From contig JAXMGX010000009.1 of the NCBI GenBank assembly GCA_046347045.1, forward strand, positions 1 through 64,000: a stretch of 64,000 nt of DNA, in the 5' to 3' direction. Shown piece by piece: positions 25,545-34,982 of the stretch; the stretch's first letter is position 1, and every line of letters begins with the position of its first letter. The translations under genes and the position numbers were made by a program. Source of the DNA: ZC4RG30 sp046347045. Its GTDB lineage: Bacteria > Pseudomonadota > Gammaproteobacteria > Steroidobacterales > Steroidobacteraceae. The notes beneath the pieces were generated by a model that was not told the DNA's origin, ran no database searches, and saw only the letters and a list, made by a program, of their open reading frames with translations.

Positions 25545-27839
25545 ATGAGGGACGCATTCAGAAGCGCGATGGGATCGGCCACGAGGTTCATGGTGGCCGC
25601 CGTCGCCCTGGTGATCACGGCATGCGGCGGTGGCGATGGAGGCGGCAATACCTACACGCCGCCACCGGTGCCGGCACCCAGCGGTCTTGCTTACACCTCG
25701 CCGGTGACCACCAACGTGGGCACGGCGATGGCCGTTCTCAATCCCACCGTGACCGGCACCGTCACGTCATACACGGCCTCGCCGGCACTGCCCGCCGGCC
25801 TGTCCATCAACGCCACATCCGGCGCGATCAGTGGCACGCCGACTGCTATTACCGCGCAGGCCACCTACACCATCACCGCCACCAATGCTTCGGGCAGTGC
25901 CACGTTCCCGCTGGTGCTGAAGGTGGACGGCAGCGCGTTCACGATGAGCGCGCTGGTGTCCGATGGCGCCGTGACGGCGGTGAGTACCGATGCGCACCTG
26001 AAGAACCCCTGGGGCCTCGCGGCATTGCCGGGCGGCCCGGTGTGGGTGAGCAACAACGTGGATCACACGTCCACGCTGTATGACGGCACGGGTCTGGTGC
26101 AGACGCTGGTGGTGTCGATTCCGGCTGGCGCCAATGGCGTCGGCGATGTCACCGGCATCGTGGCCAGCAGCTCGACCACGGATTTCCAGGTGACCAACGG
26201 CACGGTCACCGCGTCCGCGCGCTTCCTGTTCGTCAGCGAGAGTGGCTCGCTGTATGGGTGGTCACCGACAGTGAATGCGAACACCGCCATCGTGGCCTAC
26301 AACGATGCCGGCGGCGCGGACTACAAGGGCATGGCCATTGCAGCCAACGGCGGCGCGAATTTCCTGTACGCCGCGGACTTCCGCAACCGCAAGATCGATG
26401 TGTTCGATCGCGCCTTCACCAAGGTGACGGCGAGCGGCGGCTTCACCGATCCCACGCTGCCGGCGGGATTCGCGCCCTACAACATCCAGGCGCTGAACAT
26501 CGGCGGCAGCACGCAGCTCGTCGTGACCTATGCAAAGCAGGATGGCACGGGACACATCGAGCAACCCGGCGCCGGCGAGGGTCTGGTCAACACCTTCGAC
26601 CTCAACGGCAATCTGCTCAAGCACCTCATTCCGCGCGGCGGGCAGTTGAATGCACCCTGGGGTGTGGCCGTCGCGCCGGCGAGTTGGGGCTCGCTGAGCA
26701 ATGCGCTGCTGGTGGGCAATTTCGGCGACGGGCGCATCAACGGCTTCGATGCCGGCACAGGTGCCTTCCTGCATGCCATCAGCAATGCCAGCGGCGCGCC
26801 GATCGCCAATTCGGGCCTGTGGGGCATGTGGTTCGGCAACGGCGGTCGCAATCAGCCCACAAACGTGCTGTACATCGCGGCGGGCATCAACGGCCAGGTG
26901 AACGGCCTGTACGCGCGCATCGATCTCGGCGCCACCGCGCCAGATATCTCGGCGCCGACCGGCGTCAGCATCACGGCGCCCGCGGCCGCGAGCACGGTCA
27001 GTGGCACAGTCGATGTCACGGCCAATGCCAGCGACAATGCAGGCGTGGCGCGCGTGGTGTTCTCGGTGCGCGTGGGCACGACGACCACCGAAATCGCCAC
27101 CGACACCTCGGCGCCTTTCAGCGCCAGCTGGAATACCGGCGCCGTGGCCAACGGCCCGGCCACGCTGACGGCCACGGCCTTCGATGCCTATGGCAACTCG
27201 ACCACCTCGGCGAATGTCGCGGTGACCGTGAGCAATGTGCCCGACACGACACCGCCGACGGCGAGCATCACCTCGCCGGCGGCCGGCAATGTATCCGGCA
27301 CCGTGACGGTGGTGGCCACGGCCGCGGACAACGTGGGCGTGTCGCAGGTGCAGTTCCTGGCCGGCACCACGGTCATCGGCACGGCGACCAGCGCACCTTA
27401 TTCGGTGCAGTGGAACACCACCGGTCTCAGCGGCGCGCAGCAGCTCACCGCCGTGGCGCGAGATGGCGCCGGCAACAGCACCACCAGTGCGGCAGTGACG
27501 GTAACCGTGGTGAGCGCCGCACCCACGCTGGCCGCGTTGCAGTCCTCGTTCTTCGGACCGCGATGCTCCATTTGCCACACGGGTGGTGGCGCGACGCTGC
27601 CGGCCAGCATGAACCTGAGTTCCGCCAGCGCCACGGCGGCCGCGCTGATCGGCGTGACCAGCCAGGAGGTGCCGGCTCTGAAGCGCGTGGCGCCAGGCGA
27701 TCCGAACAACAGCTATGTGATCCAGAAGATCGAGGGCACGGCGGCCGTGGGCTCGAGAATGCCGCTGGGCGGACCTTTCCTGAGCCAGGCCGAGTCGGAC
27801 CAGATCCGCGCCTGGATCCAGGCGGGGGCCGCGCCCTAG
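25545..27839 (+). CDS. Secreted lipoprotein: Ig-like, TIGR03118 and C-terminal cytochrome-like region
   Basis: The 764-residue protein starts at the ATG at 25545 after GGGGGGAAGG. The lipobox is VITACG (Cys27). A putative Ig domain (about 45-130) leads to a TIGR03118 domain (about 130-475) with LKNPWGLAALPGGPVWVSNN and GVGDVTGIVASS. Two Big-type Ig-like repeats follow (about 475-660; VDVTANASDNAGV and VTVVATAADNVGV). The C-terminal 100 residues hold CSICH (674-678) and MPLGGPFLS, as in cytochrome c-like domains with a distal Met. It is probably exposed at the surface. It is divergent from the CxxCH porin-like gene, so both may act in one extracytoplasmic redox process. Confidence 0.8.
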   Translation: MRDAFRSAMGSATRFMVAAVALVITACGGGDGGGNTYTPPPVPAPSGLAYTSPVTTNVGTAMAVLNPTVTGTVTSYTASPALPAGLSINATSGAISGTPTAITAQATYTITATNASGSATFPLVLKVDGSAFTMSALVSDGAVTAVSTDAHLKNPWGLAALPGGPVWVSNNVDHTSTLYDGTGLVQTLVVSIPAGANGVGDVTGIVASSSTTDFQVTNGTVTASARFLFVSESGSLYGWSPTVNANTAIVAYNDAGGADYKGMAIAANGGANFLYAADFRNRKIDVFDRAFTKVTASGGFTDPTLPAGFAPYNIQALNIGGSTQLVVTYAKQDGTGHIEQPGAGEGLVNTFDLNGNLLKHLIPRGGQLNAPWGVAVAPASWGSLSNALLVGNFGDGRINGFDAGTGAFLHAISNASGAPIANSGLWGMWFGNGGRNQPTNVLYIAAGINGQVNGLYARIDLGATAPDISAPTGVSITAPAAASTVSGTVDVTANASDNAGVARVVFSVRVGTTTTEIATDTSAPFSASWNTGAVANGPATLTATAFDAYGNSTTSANVAVTVSNVPDTTPPTASITSPAAGNVSGTVTVVATAADNVGVSQVQFLAGTTVIGTATSAPYSVQWNTTGLSGAQQLTAVARDGAGNSTTSAAVTVTVVSAAPTLAALQSSFFGPRCSICHTGGGATLPASMNLSSASATAAALIGVTSQEVPALKRVAPGDPNNSYVIQKIEGTAAVGSRMPLGGPFLSQAESDQIRAWIQAGAAP

Positions 27840-27843
27840 GTCG

Positions 27844-28257
27844 TCAAGTCTCGCTGGCGGGGTCGAGCCCGACGATGGCCTCGACCTCGATCTGCATCTG
27901 CGGCAGCGCCAGGCAGGGCACGGGGATGAGCGTCGCAGCCGGATGATGCGAGCCGAACAACACGCGCTGTGCATCCTGCATGATGCGCAGCTTCTGCAGG
28001 TCGTGGTCGACGATGAGCACGGTGATCTTCGCGACATGCGCGGGTGTGGCGCCGAAGGCGTCGAGGGCGATGCCCAGGTTGCGGAAGGCCAGCGCCGCCT
28101 GTGTGGCGAAGTCGGGAGAGAACGAGCCATCGGGGTTGTCACCGCCCTGACCGGAGACGAAGGCAAGGCGTGAACCGGCGGGCACGATCGCCACCTGCGA
28201 ATAGGCGTTGGGCGAAGAGTCGTAGAGTCCAGCCGGATTCAGCACACGCAACGTCAC
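27844..28257 (-). CDS. RidA/YjgF-family protein lacking the deaminase arginine
   Basis: The 137-residue protein has the Rid fold: VSGQGGDNPDG, a central FRNLGIALDAFG helix and QIEVEAIVGL near the C-terminus. In E. coli RidA an Arg two residues before the Pro of this last block binds the substrate carboxylate. Here the sequence is CLALPQ, with Ala in that place, so classic 2-iminopropanoate deamination is unlikely and this is probably another Rid subfamily. The GTG start overlaps the upstream metallo-hydrolase stop (GTGA), indicating coupling. Confidence 0.85.
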   Translation of the reverse strand: MTLRVLNPAGLYDSSPNAYSQVAIVPAGSRLAFVSGQGGDNPDGSFSPDFATQAALAFRNLGIALDAFGATPAHVAKITVLIVDHDLQKLRIMQDAQRVLFGSHHPAATLIPVPCLALPQMQIEVEAIVGLDPASET

Positions 28258-29258
28258 TTCAGCTCCTGGATCAGCATGCCATCCCGTCCGACGATGATGC
28301 TGCCGGTGAATTCCCGGGCCGCTTCGCGGCGGTAGAAATCATCGTCGAGTTCCGGGTTCCAGCCGCCCGGAATGATGTGGTTGAGCACCAGCATCTTCAC
28401 GCCGGCCTCGCGCGCCATGCGCCCCGCCACGTCGAGTGGCGTGTGCGTGTCGACGATGTGCTGCCAGATGCCTTCCGGATTGTCGGCATAGGCGCCGGCC
28501 GCCACCCGTTCGTCGAAGCTGCGGCGCGTGGCGGCCACGTGCATGGCCTCGCACACCAGCACGTCGGCGCCGCGCGCCAGCGCCACGAGGTTGGACGAGT
28601 AGGCCGTGTCGCCGGAGAAGACGATGCTTCGTCCCCGCGCGTCGAATCTGAGCGCGATGGACCGGTGCGGTATCCGTTTCAGCGTGGCGGCGGGGTAGTG
28701 CGTGTTCTGCACGGCCTGCACGGTCATGTCGCCGTCGCGCAGCACGAGGGTGGGTGCGCTGGTGGCGGGAATCTCGCTGGCGCGGAACAGTTGCGCCCCG
28801 CGCAGGCTGCGCGCCTCGTCCACCAGGCGGATTTCTTCGTTGACCTCGTTGTAGCGGATGGCGGCGTTGACCAGGCGGCGCGTGCCGGCCGGGCCATGCA
28901 CCAGCGTGGGCTTCACCCGTCCGCCCGTCCACTGATGACCCAGCAATGCCACGAGGTCGGCGGCATGGTCGTCGTGCAGGTGGGTGAGGAACACGTGATC
29001 GACGGCGCGGTAGTTGAGGTTGGCGCGCACCAGTGCAGCCATTGCACCATAACCACAGTCGACCATGTATATGTGGTCGTCGAGCAGCACGGCGCTGGCG
29101 GTTTCGCCACGCTGCAGGTTGAAGTTGGGGCCACCCTGCGTTCCCAGCAGCAGCAGGCGTGGGCCATTCGATGATTGGGCGGCAGCCTGCCGGGCAGTCA
29201 GCAGGGTCATCACTGCTGCCATACCTTTCAATACCTGTCTGCGCTTGAACTGATGCAT
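28254..29258 (-). CDS. Exported metallo-beta-lactamase-fold hydrolase, Tat-like signal
   Basis: The 334-residue protein starts at the ATG at 29258. The N-terminus FKRRQVLKG plus a hydrophobic run to QAAAQ looks like a twin-arginine signal. The MBL zinc motif THLHDDH (His93, His95, Asp97, His98) is followed by an FSGDTAYSSN loop and a late LNHIIPGG His, as in RNase Z/AtsA-like MBL enzymes. It likely hydrolyses a small ester or lactone in the periplasm. Its stop overlaps the RidA-like start, so the two are coupled. It is divergent from the alpha-2-macroglobulin gene across about 60 bases. Confidence 0.87.
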   Translation of the reverse strand: MHQFKRRQVLKGMAAVMTLLTARQAAAQSSNGPRLLLLGTQGGPNFNLQRGETASAVLLDDHIYMVDCGYGAMAALVRANLNYRAVDHVFLTHLHDDHAADLVALLGHQWTGGRVKPTLVHGPAGTRRLVNAAIRYNEVNEEIRLVDEARSLRGAQLFRASEIPATSAPTLVLRDGDMTVQAVQNTHYPAATLKRIPHRSIALRFDARGRSIVFSGDTAYSSNLVALARGADVLVCEAMHVAATRRSFDERVAAGAYADNPEGIWQHIVDTHTPLDVAGRMAREAGVKMLVLNHIIPGGWNPELDDDFYRREAAREFTGSIIVGRDGMLIQELK

Positions 29259-29318
29259 GGGTGACTTTGGTAGTACGATTGGAGCCGATTCTACTCCCTG
29301 CCATCCACGGCAACAGCT

Positions 29319-32300
29319 ATGCACTTCACCCATACTTCACGTTCCCGGGCCTCGGTGTCCGGGCTGCTCCTCCTTTGCCTGCTCGCTCTGGGCGCCTGCC
29401 AGAAGAAGCCGGCGCTCGATGCGCGCTCTGCCGATGCATGGGCCAGCGTCATTGCGGGCCATACCAGCGGCATCGTCTCGCGTCGCACCGAGATCCGCGT
29501 GCTGTTCGCCAGCGACGTTGGCAGCGACGCTGCGCTGCGTGCCACGCCGCTGGTGTTGTCGCCCGCGGTGGCGGGCAAGCTGGAGTTCCGCGGTCCGCGT
29601 GAACTGGTGCTGGTGCCGACCGGCACATTGCCGCCCGGCCAGGAATATCAGGCCACGCTGAGCGCCAGGGGGCTGGCCGGCGTGCCGCAGAATCTGGCGC
29701 CCTACACGTTCTCGTTCCGCGTACAGACACCGCAGTACGACGTGACGCTGGGCGAGTTCGAGACCGACGAGTCCGGTCCGGACCTGATGAACCTGCACGG
29801 CCGCATCGTCACCGCCGACGCGGAGGAGGGGGCCAGCGTCGAGCGCATGCTGAAGGCCGACTACCGCGGCAGCCAGCCCATGTCGGTGTGGTCGCATGCC
29901 AGCGACGGGCGGGTGCACCAGTTCTCTTTGACCGGCCTCGCCCGCCAGCAGGAAGCCACGGTGGTGAAGCTGGCCTTCCAGGGCCAACCCATCGGCAGCG
30001 ATCGCAATGACTCGCTCGAGGCGCGTGTGCCTGCGGCCTCGGAGTTCACCGTGGTGTCGGCCGCGGCGCAGGAGACCGACGGCCGGCGCGAGATCCGTGT
30101 GGTGTTCTCCGACCTGCTCGATGAACAGCAGGACCTCAAGGGCCTGGTGCGGATTTCCCAGGGCGACTTCACCACACGCATCGATGGCAACGCGATCACG
30201 CTGTATCCGGCCGCGCAGCTGCAGGGCGATGTCACGGTGACGCTGGAGCCGGGCATCCGCAACACGCGCGGCAAGCGCCTCGCGGCGCAGTCGGTGCAGG
30301 CATTGAGGCTCGAGAGCGAGAAGCCGCAGGTGCGCTTCGTGGGCACTGGCGTGATCCTGCCCGATGGCAAGACGCTGACCGTGCCCTTCGAAGCGGTGAG
30401 CGCGCGCTCGGTGCGCGTGGTCGCCACGCGCATCTTCCCCGAAAACGTCGCGCAGTTCCTGCAGGTGAACGCGCTCGATGGTCAGGAGGAGATCGGCCGC
30501 GTCGGACGCTATCTGTGGCGCAAGACGCTGGCCCTCACGGGCCCGATGACGGGCCGATGGCAGCGCTACGACATCGACGTGTCGGAGCTGATGCGCAAGT
30601 ATCCGGGCTCGATGTTCCGCCTGTCGCTGCAGCTCACGCCGGCGGATTCGGCCTATGCCTGCGCCGCGGCGGCAGATGGCGAGACGCGCGCCGTGCCCGC
30701 GGCCGACAAGCCGCTGCAGGACCAGGAAGACGGCGACACCGCCATGCCCTCGAGCTGGGATTTCGCCGAGGACTACTTCGGCGTCGAGACCGACGAGGAT
30801 GGTCAGGTCGACTACGAATCGCGCTTCAGGGATCGCAACAATCCCTGCAAGCCCGCGTACTTCACCTACAACGAGGGCACGCGCGCCCAGCGCAATCTCT
30901 TGGCCTCGAACCTGGGCCTGCTGGCCAAGGCCGACCAGCGCGGCAAGCTGCTGGTGAGCGTCACGGATCTGCGCACGGCGCAGGTGCTGTCGAACGTGGC
31001 GCTGACGCTGCGCAATTTCCAGGGGCAGACGGTGGGCCAGGGCAGCACCGACAGCAATGGCCTTGCGACGCTGACGCCGAACTCGACGCCCTTCCTGCTG
31101 GTGGCCGAGGCGCGCGGCCAGAAAGGCTATCTGAAGCTTGCCAGCGGCGCGGCGCTGCCCGTGAGCCACTTCGACGTGGGTGGCGAGGCCATCACCAGGG
31201 GCCTGAAGGGCAGCATCTATGGCGAGCGCGGCGTATGGCGGCCCGGCGATCCCATGCTGCTCACCTTCGTGCTGCGTGACCGGGAGAAGAGCCTGCCCGC
31301 GAACCATCCGGCCACGCTCGACCTGATCGACCCTCGCGGTCGCACGGTGCAGACCGTGGTCAACACCACCCCGGTGGATGCCTTCTATCGCTACGACGTG
31401 CGCACGGCCGAGGATGCACCCACCGGCGAATGGACGGCGCGCGTCACGCTGGGTGGCGTCAGCTTCCGTAAGGCGCTCAAGGTCGAGACGGTGATGCCCA
31501 ACCGGTTGAAGGTGGCGCTCGATGTGGGCGACGCCGTGCTGGGTGGCGGCAAGCCGGTGCGCGGCACCGTGCAGTCGCAGTGGCTGTCGGGCGCATCCGC
31601 CGCGGGTCTGAAGACCGATGTGAAGCTGCGCCTGGTGCCCACGCGCACGAAGTTCGAGCGCTTCACCGACTATGTGTTCGACGATCCGGCGCGCGATTTC
31701 CGCAGCGAACCGCAGGACCTGTTCGAAGGCGAGATCAACGCGCAGGGTGAGGCGCGCTTCGAGAAGGAGCTGGAACTGGCGGCCGAACCACCCGGCATGC
31801 TCAATGCGTTGTTCGCCACGCGCGTGTTCGAGCGTGGCGGCGCCTTCAGCATCAACAATGAATCGAAGACCTTCGCGCCGTACTCGCGCTTCGTCGGGCT
31901 GAAACTGCCCAAGGGCGACGTGGCGCGCGGCATGCTGCGCACCGACGAGGACAACATCGTCGAGATCGGCACGCTGACGGCCCAGGGCGCGCCCGTGGCC
32001 GTGAAGAAGGTGCGCGTCACGCTCTACAAGGTGGAATGGCGCTGGTGGTGGGACCGCGCCGAGGAATCCATGGCGCAGTACGTGGCTCGCGAGCAGAACA
32101 CGCGGGTTTCGGAAGCCACCGTGGCCACCAATGCCGAAGGCCGCGCGCAGTGGACATTGCGCATCAATTATCCGCAATGGGGCCGCTACCTGGTGCGCGC
32201 CTGCGACGAAGAGGGCGGGCACTGCACGGGCAGCGTGTTCTATATCGACTGGCCGGCCTGGGCCGGCAAGCAGCGCGAGCAGTCGGGCCCCGCGGCCAGC

Positions 32301-34982
32301 ATGCTCACGCTGACGGCCGACAAGGCCAGCTACCAGGTGGGCGAGACCGCTGTGGTGCAGTTGCCCGAGGCCTCACAGGGCCGCGCGCTGCTCACGGTGG
32401 AAAACGGCAGCGGCATCCTCGATGCGCGCTGGCTGCAGCCCACGCCGCAGAACACGCGCATCAGCGTGCCGATTACCGCGGCGATGACGCCGAATGCCTA
32501 CGTGGCCGTCACCCTTGTTCAGCCGCACGAGGGCAAGACCAACGACCGGCCGATACGGCTGTACGGCGTGATTCCGCTCGAGGTCACCGACCCTGGCACG
32601 CACATCAAGCCGGTGATCGAGGCTGCCGATGAGTGGCGCCCCGAATCGAAGGTGTCGGTGAAGGTGCGTGAAGCCGCAGGCAAGCCGATGACCTACACGC
32701 TGGCCGTGGTGGATGAAGGCCTGCTGTCGCTCACCGGCTTCAAGACGCCCGATCTGCACAAGGAGTTCTTCAAGCGCGAAGCGCTGGGCGTGCGCACCTG
32801 GGACCTGTACGACCAGGTGATCGGCGCCTATGGTGCCGACCTCGAGCGCCTGCTGGCGCTGGGCGGTTCCGATGAAGCCGGCGCCGGCAACGAGCAGAAG
32901 CCGCAGTCGCGCTTCCCGCCGGTGGCGCAGGTGCTCGGGCCCTTCCAGCTCAAGGCCGGCGAGACGCAGACACAGGCCATCACGCTGCCGCGTTACATCG
33001 GCGCGGTACGCGTGATGGTGGTGGCGGGCAACAACGCCGCCACGCCGGCCGCGTTCGGCTCGACGGAGAAGTCCGTGTTCGTGCGCCAGCCGCTGATGAT
33101 CCTGCCCACCATGCCGCGCGTGGTCGGTCCCAACGAGGAAATCACCGTACCGGTCAGCGTGTTCGCCATGAATGTGTCGGTGAAGGACGTGACGCTGACG
33201 GTCACGCCGGACCGCATGTTCCAGGTCGTGGGCGACGCCGCCACGCATGTGACCTTCACGCGCATCGACGAGAAGCTGGGTCTGTTGAAACTGAAGGCCG
33301 GCAGCCGGCTGGGCGCCAGCCGCGTGAAGTTCACGGCCGTCAGCGGCAGCCATCGCGCCGATGCCCAGATCGACATCGAAGTGCGCAGTGCCAATCCGCC
33401 GAGCACGCGGCTGCAGACCCACCTTGTCGCCAACGGCGAGAGCTGGACCGCACAGGTGGTGCCGCATGGCTTGCCGGGCACGAACCGCGTCTCGCTGGAA
33501 GTTTCGGCCATGCCGCCCTTGAACCTCGAGAACCGGTTGCGCTATCTCATCCAGTATCCGCACGGCTGCCTGGAGCAGACGACCTCGGCGGTGTTTCCGC
33601 AGTTGTTTCTCTCGTCGCTGGTGAAGCTCGAGGACTCCCGCACGAAGGAGATCGAGGACAACATCCGCGGCGGCATCGAGCGGATGCGCTTCTTCCAGCT
33701 TGCCAATGGCGGCTTCAGCTACTGGCCGGGCGGCAGTGGCGGCTTCGCCACCGGCTCGCTGGAAGGCTATGCGGTGTATGCCACCACCTATGCCAGCCAC
33801 TTCCTGGTCGAGGCCGAAAAGAAGGGCTACACCATACCGGCGTCGATGCGCGCGGGCATGATGCGCAACCTGCGCGCCACCGCGCAGGAATGGACGGTGA
33901 ACAAGGGCAGTGCGCTGGACCAGGCGTACAGGCTGTATGTGCTCGCGCGTGCGGGTCAGCCGGAACTCGGCGCGATGAACCGCCTGCGCGAAATGCGTGA
34001 ACTCGATGCCGTGGCGCGCTGGGTGCTGGCCGCCGGCTACCAGCTTGCGGGCATGGCCGACGCGGCCAGGCAGCTTGCCACCGGCGATCCGCTGGCCGTG
34101 CGCGACTACAAACGCACGGACTACACATTCGGCTCGGGGCTGCGCGATCACGCGCTGGTGCTGCAGTCACTGGTGCAGCTCGGGCAGCTCGACAAGGCCG
34201 AGCCGCTGATCCGCGCCATCTCCGACGAACTCGCCACCGAGAACTGGTATTCGACGCAGTCGGTGGCGTACTCGCTGATGGCGATGTCGCAGCTTGCAGG
34301 CGCGCGCGCCGCCGGATCGTTCAGCTTCGTGCAGGTGGTGGGCGGAAAGGAAACCGCCGTCACCGCGAGTTCGGCGGTGTACCAGACGACGCTGGCCGGC
34401 TTTCCGGATGCCGGTGCGCCGGTGGTGGTGCGCAACACCTCGGGCGGTCCGCTGTTCGCCACGCTGTCGGTGCGCGGCACGCCGCCGCCGCAGGCCGAGC
34501 AGGCCAGCGCCAGCGGGTTGTCGCTGCAGGTGGGCTATGTGGATGCCGATGGCAATGCCGTCGACGTGTCGAAGCTCAAGCAGGGCACGGATGTGATGGT
34601 GGACCTCGCTGTGCGCAACGGCACCAGCGTGGCCATCGACAACATCGCGTTGACGCAGATCGTGCCCTCGGGCTGGGAGATCCACAACGAACGCCTGGCC
34701 GGCGAGGGCGACGCCACCGGCGAGCGCGAGGCCCAGCCCCGCAACCGCTTCGACGGCTCGCTGGCGCGCACCGCGCCACGCGCCGATCATGTGGATATCC
34801 GCGATGATCGCGTGCTGCAATATTTCAGCCTGCGGCCAGGGGAGACCATCCGCTTCCAGACGCGCGTGAACGCGGCGTACCTGGGGCGCTACTACTTGCC
34901 CGGTGTGCTGGTCGAGGCGATGTACGATGCGTCGAAACAGGCCCATACCGCCGGCCAGTGGACCGAGGTGGTGGCGAAGTAA
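29319..34982 (+). CDS. Bacterial alpha-2-macroglobulin lipoprotein with thioester
   Basis: The 1887-residue protein is a YfhM-type alpha-2-macroglobulin, a periplasmic protease trap thought to guard the envelope where peptidoglycan is being repaired. The lipobox is LALGAC (Cys27). Multiple MG beta-domains fill the first two thirds, followed by the thioester domain with YPHGCLEQ; the Cys is residue 1417 and CLEQ is intact, so covalent trapping should be possible. It is somewhat longer than E. coli YfhM. The pbpC gene overlaps its 3' end, the usual partnership of these two genes. Confidence 0.93.
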   Translation: MHFTHTSRSRASVSGLLLLCLLALGACQKKPALDARSADAWASVIAGHTSGIVSRRTEIRVLFASDVGSDAALRATPLVLSPAVAGKLEFRGPRELVLVPTGTLPPGQEYQATLSARGLAGVPQNLAPYTFSFRVQTPQYDVTLGEFETDESGPDLMNLHGRIVTADAEEGASVERMLKADYRGSQPMSVWSHASDGRVHQFSLTGLARQQEATVVKLAFQGQPIGSDRNDSLEARVPAASEFTVVSAAAQETDGRREIRVVFSDLLDEQQDLKGLVRISQGDFTTRIDGNAITLYPAAQLQGDVTVTLEPGIRNTRGKRLAAQSVQALRLESEKPQVRFVGTGVILPDGKTLTVPFEAVSARSVRVVATRIFPENVAQFLQVNALDGQEEIGRVGRYLWRKTLALTGPMTGRWQRYDIDVSELMRKYPGSMFRLSLQLTPADSAYACAAAADGETRAVPAADKPLQDQEDGDTAMPSSWDFAEDYFGVETDEDGQVDYESRFRDRNNPCKPAYFTYNEGTRAQRNLLASNLGLLAKADQRGKLLVSVTDLRTAQVLSNVALTLRNFQGQTVGQGSTDSNGLATLTPNSTPFLLVAEARGQKGYLKLASGAALPVSHFDVGGEAITRGLKGSIYGERGVWRPGDPMLLTFVLRDREKSLPANHPATLDLIDPRGRTVQTVVNTTPVDAFYRYDVRTAEDAPTGEWTARVTLGGVSFRKALKVETVMPNRLKVALDVGDAVLGGGKPVRGTVQSQWLSGASAAGLKTDVKLRLVPTRTKFERFTDYVFDDPARDFRSEPQDLFEGEINAQGEARFEKELELAAEPPGMLNALFATRVFERGGAFSINNESKTFAPYSRFVGLKLPKGDVARGMLRTDEDNIVEIGTLTAQGAPVAVKKVRVTLYKVEWRWWWDRAEESMAQYVAREQNTRVSEATVATNAEGRAQWTLRINYPQWGRYLVRACDEEGGHCTGSVFYIDWPAWAGKQREQSGPAASMLTLTADKASYQVGETAVVQLPEASQGRALLTVENGSGILDARWLQPTPQNTRISVPITAAMTPNAYVAVTLVQPHEGKTNDRPIRLYGVIPLEVTDPGTHIKPVIEAADEWRPESKVSVKVREAAGKPMTYTLAVVDEGLLSLTGFKTPDLHKEFFKREALGVRTWDLYDQVIGAYGADLERLLALGGSDEAGAGNEQKPQSRFPPVAQVLGPFQLKAGETQTQAITLPRYIGAVRVMVVAGNNAATPAAFGSTEKSVFVRQPLMILPTMPRVVGPNEEITVPVSVFAMNVSVKDVTLTVTPDRMFQVVGDAATHVTFTRIDEKLGLLKLKAGSRLGASRVKFTAVSGSHRADAQIDIEVRSANPPSTRLQTHLVANGESWTAQVVPHGLPGTNRVSLEVSAMPPLNLENRLRYLIQYPHGCLEQTTSAVFPQLFLSSLVKLEDSRTKEIEDNIRGGIERMRFFQLANGGFSYWPGGSGGFATGSLEGYAVYATTYASHFLVEAEKKGYTIPASMRAGMMRNLRATAQEWTVNKGSALDQAYRLYVLARAGQPELGAMNRLREMRELDAVARWVLAAGYQLAGMADAARQLATGDPLAVRDYKRTDYTFGSGLRDHALVLQSLVQLGQLDKAEPLIRAISDELATENWYSTQSVAYSLMAMSQLAGARAAGSFSFVQVVGGKETAVTASSAVYQTTLAGFPDAGAPVVVRNTSGGPLFATLSVRGTPPPQAEQASASGLSLQVGYVDADGNAVDVSKLKQGTDVMVDLAVRNGTSVAIDNIALTQIVPSGWEIHNERLAGEGDATGEREAQPRNRFDGSLARTAPRADHVDIRDDRVLQYFSLRPGETIRFQTRVNAAYLGRYYLPGVLVEAMYDASKQAHTAGQWTEVVAK

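Noticed and set aside
29337..32222. Long open frame on the minus strand inside the alpha-2-macroglobulin gene
   Set aside because: Composition is His/Arg/Gln-biased with no motifs and it is wholly opposite a confident gene.
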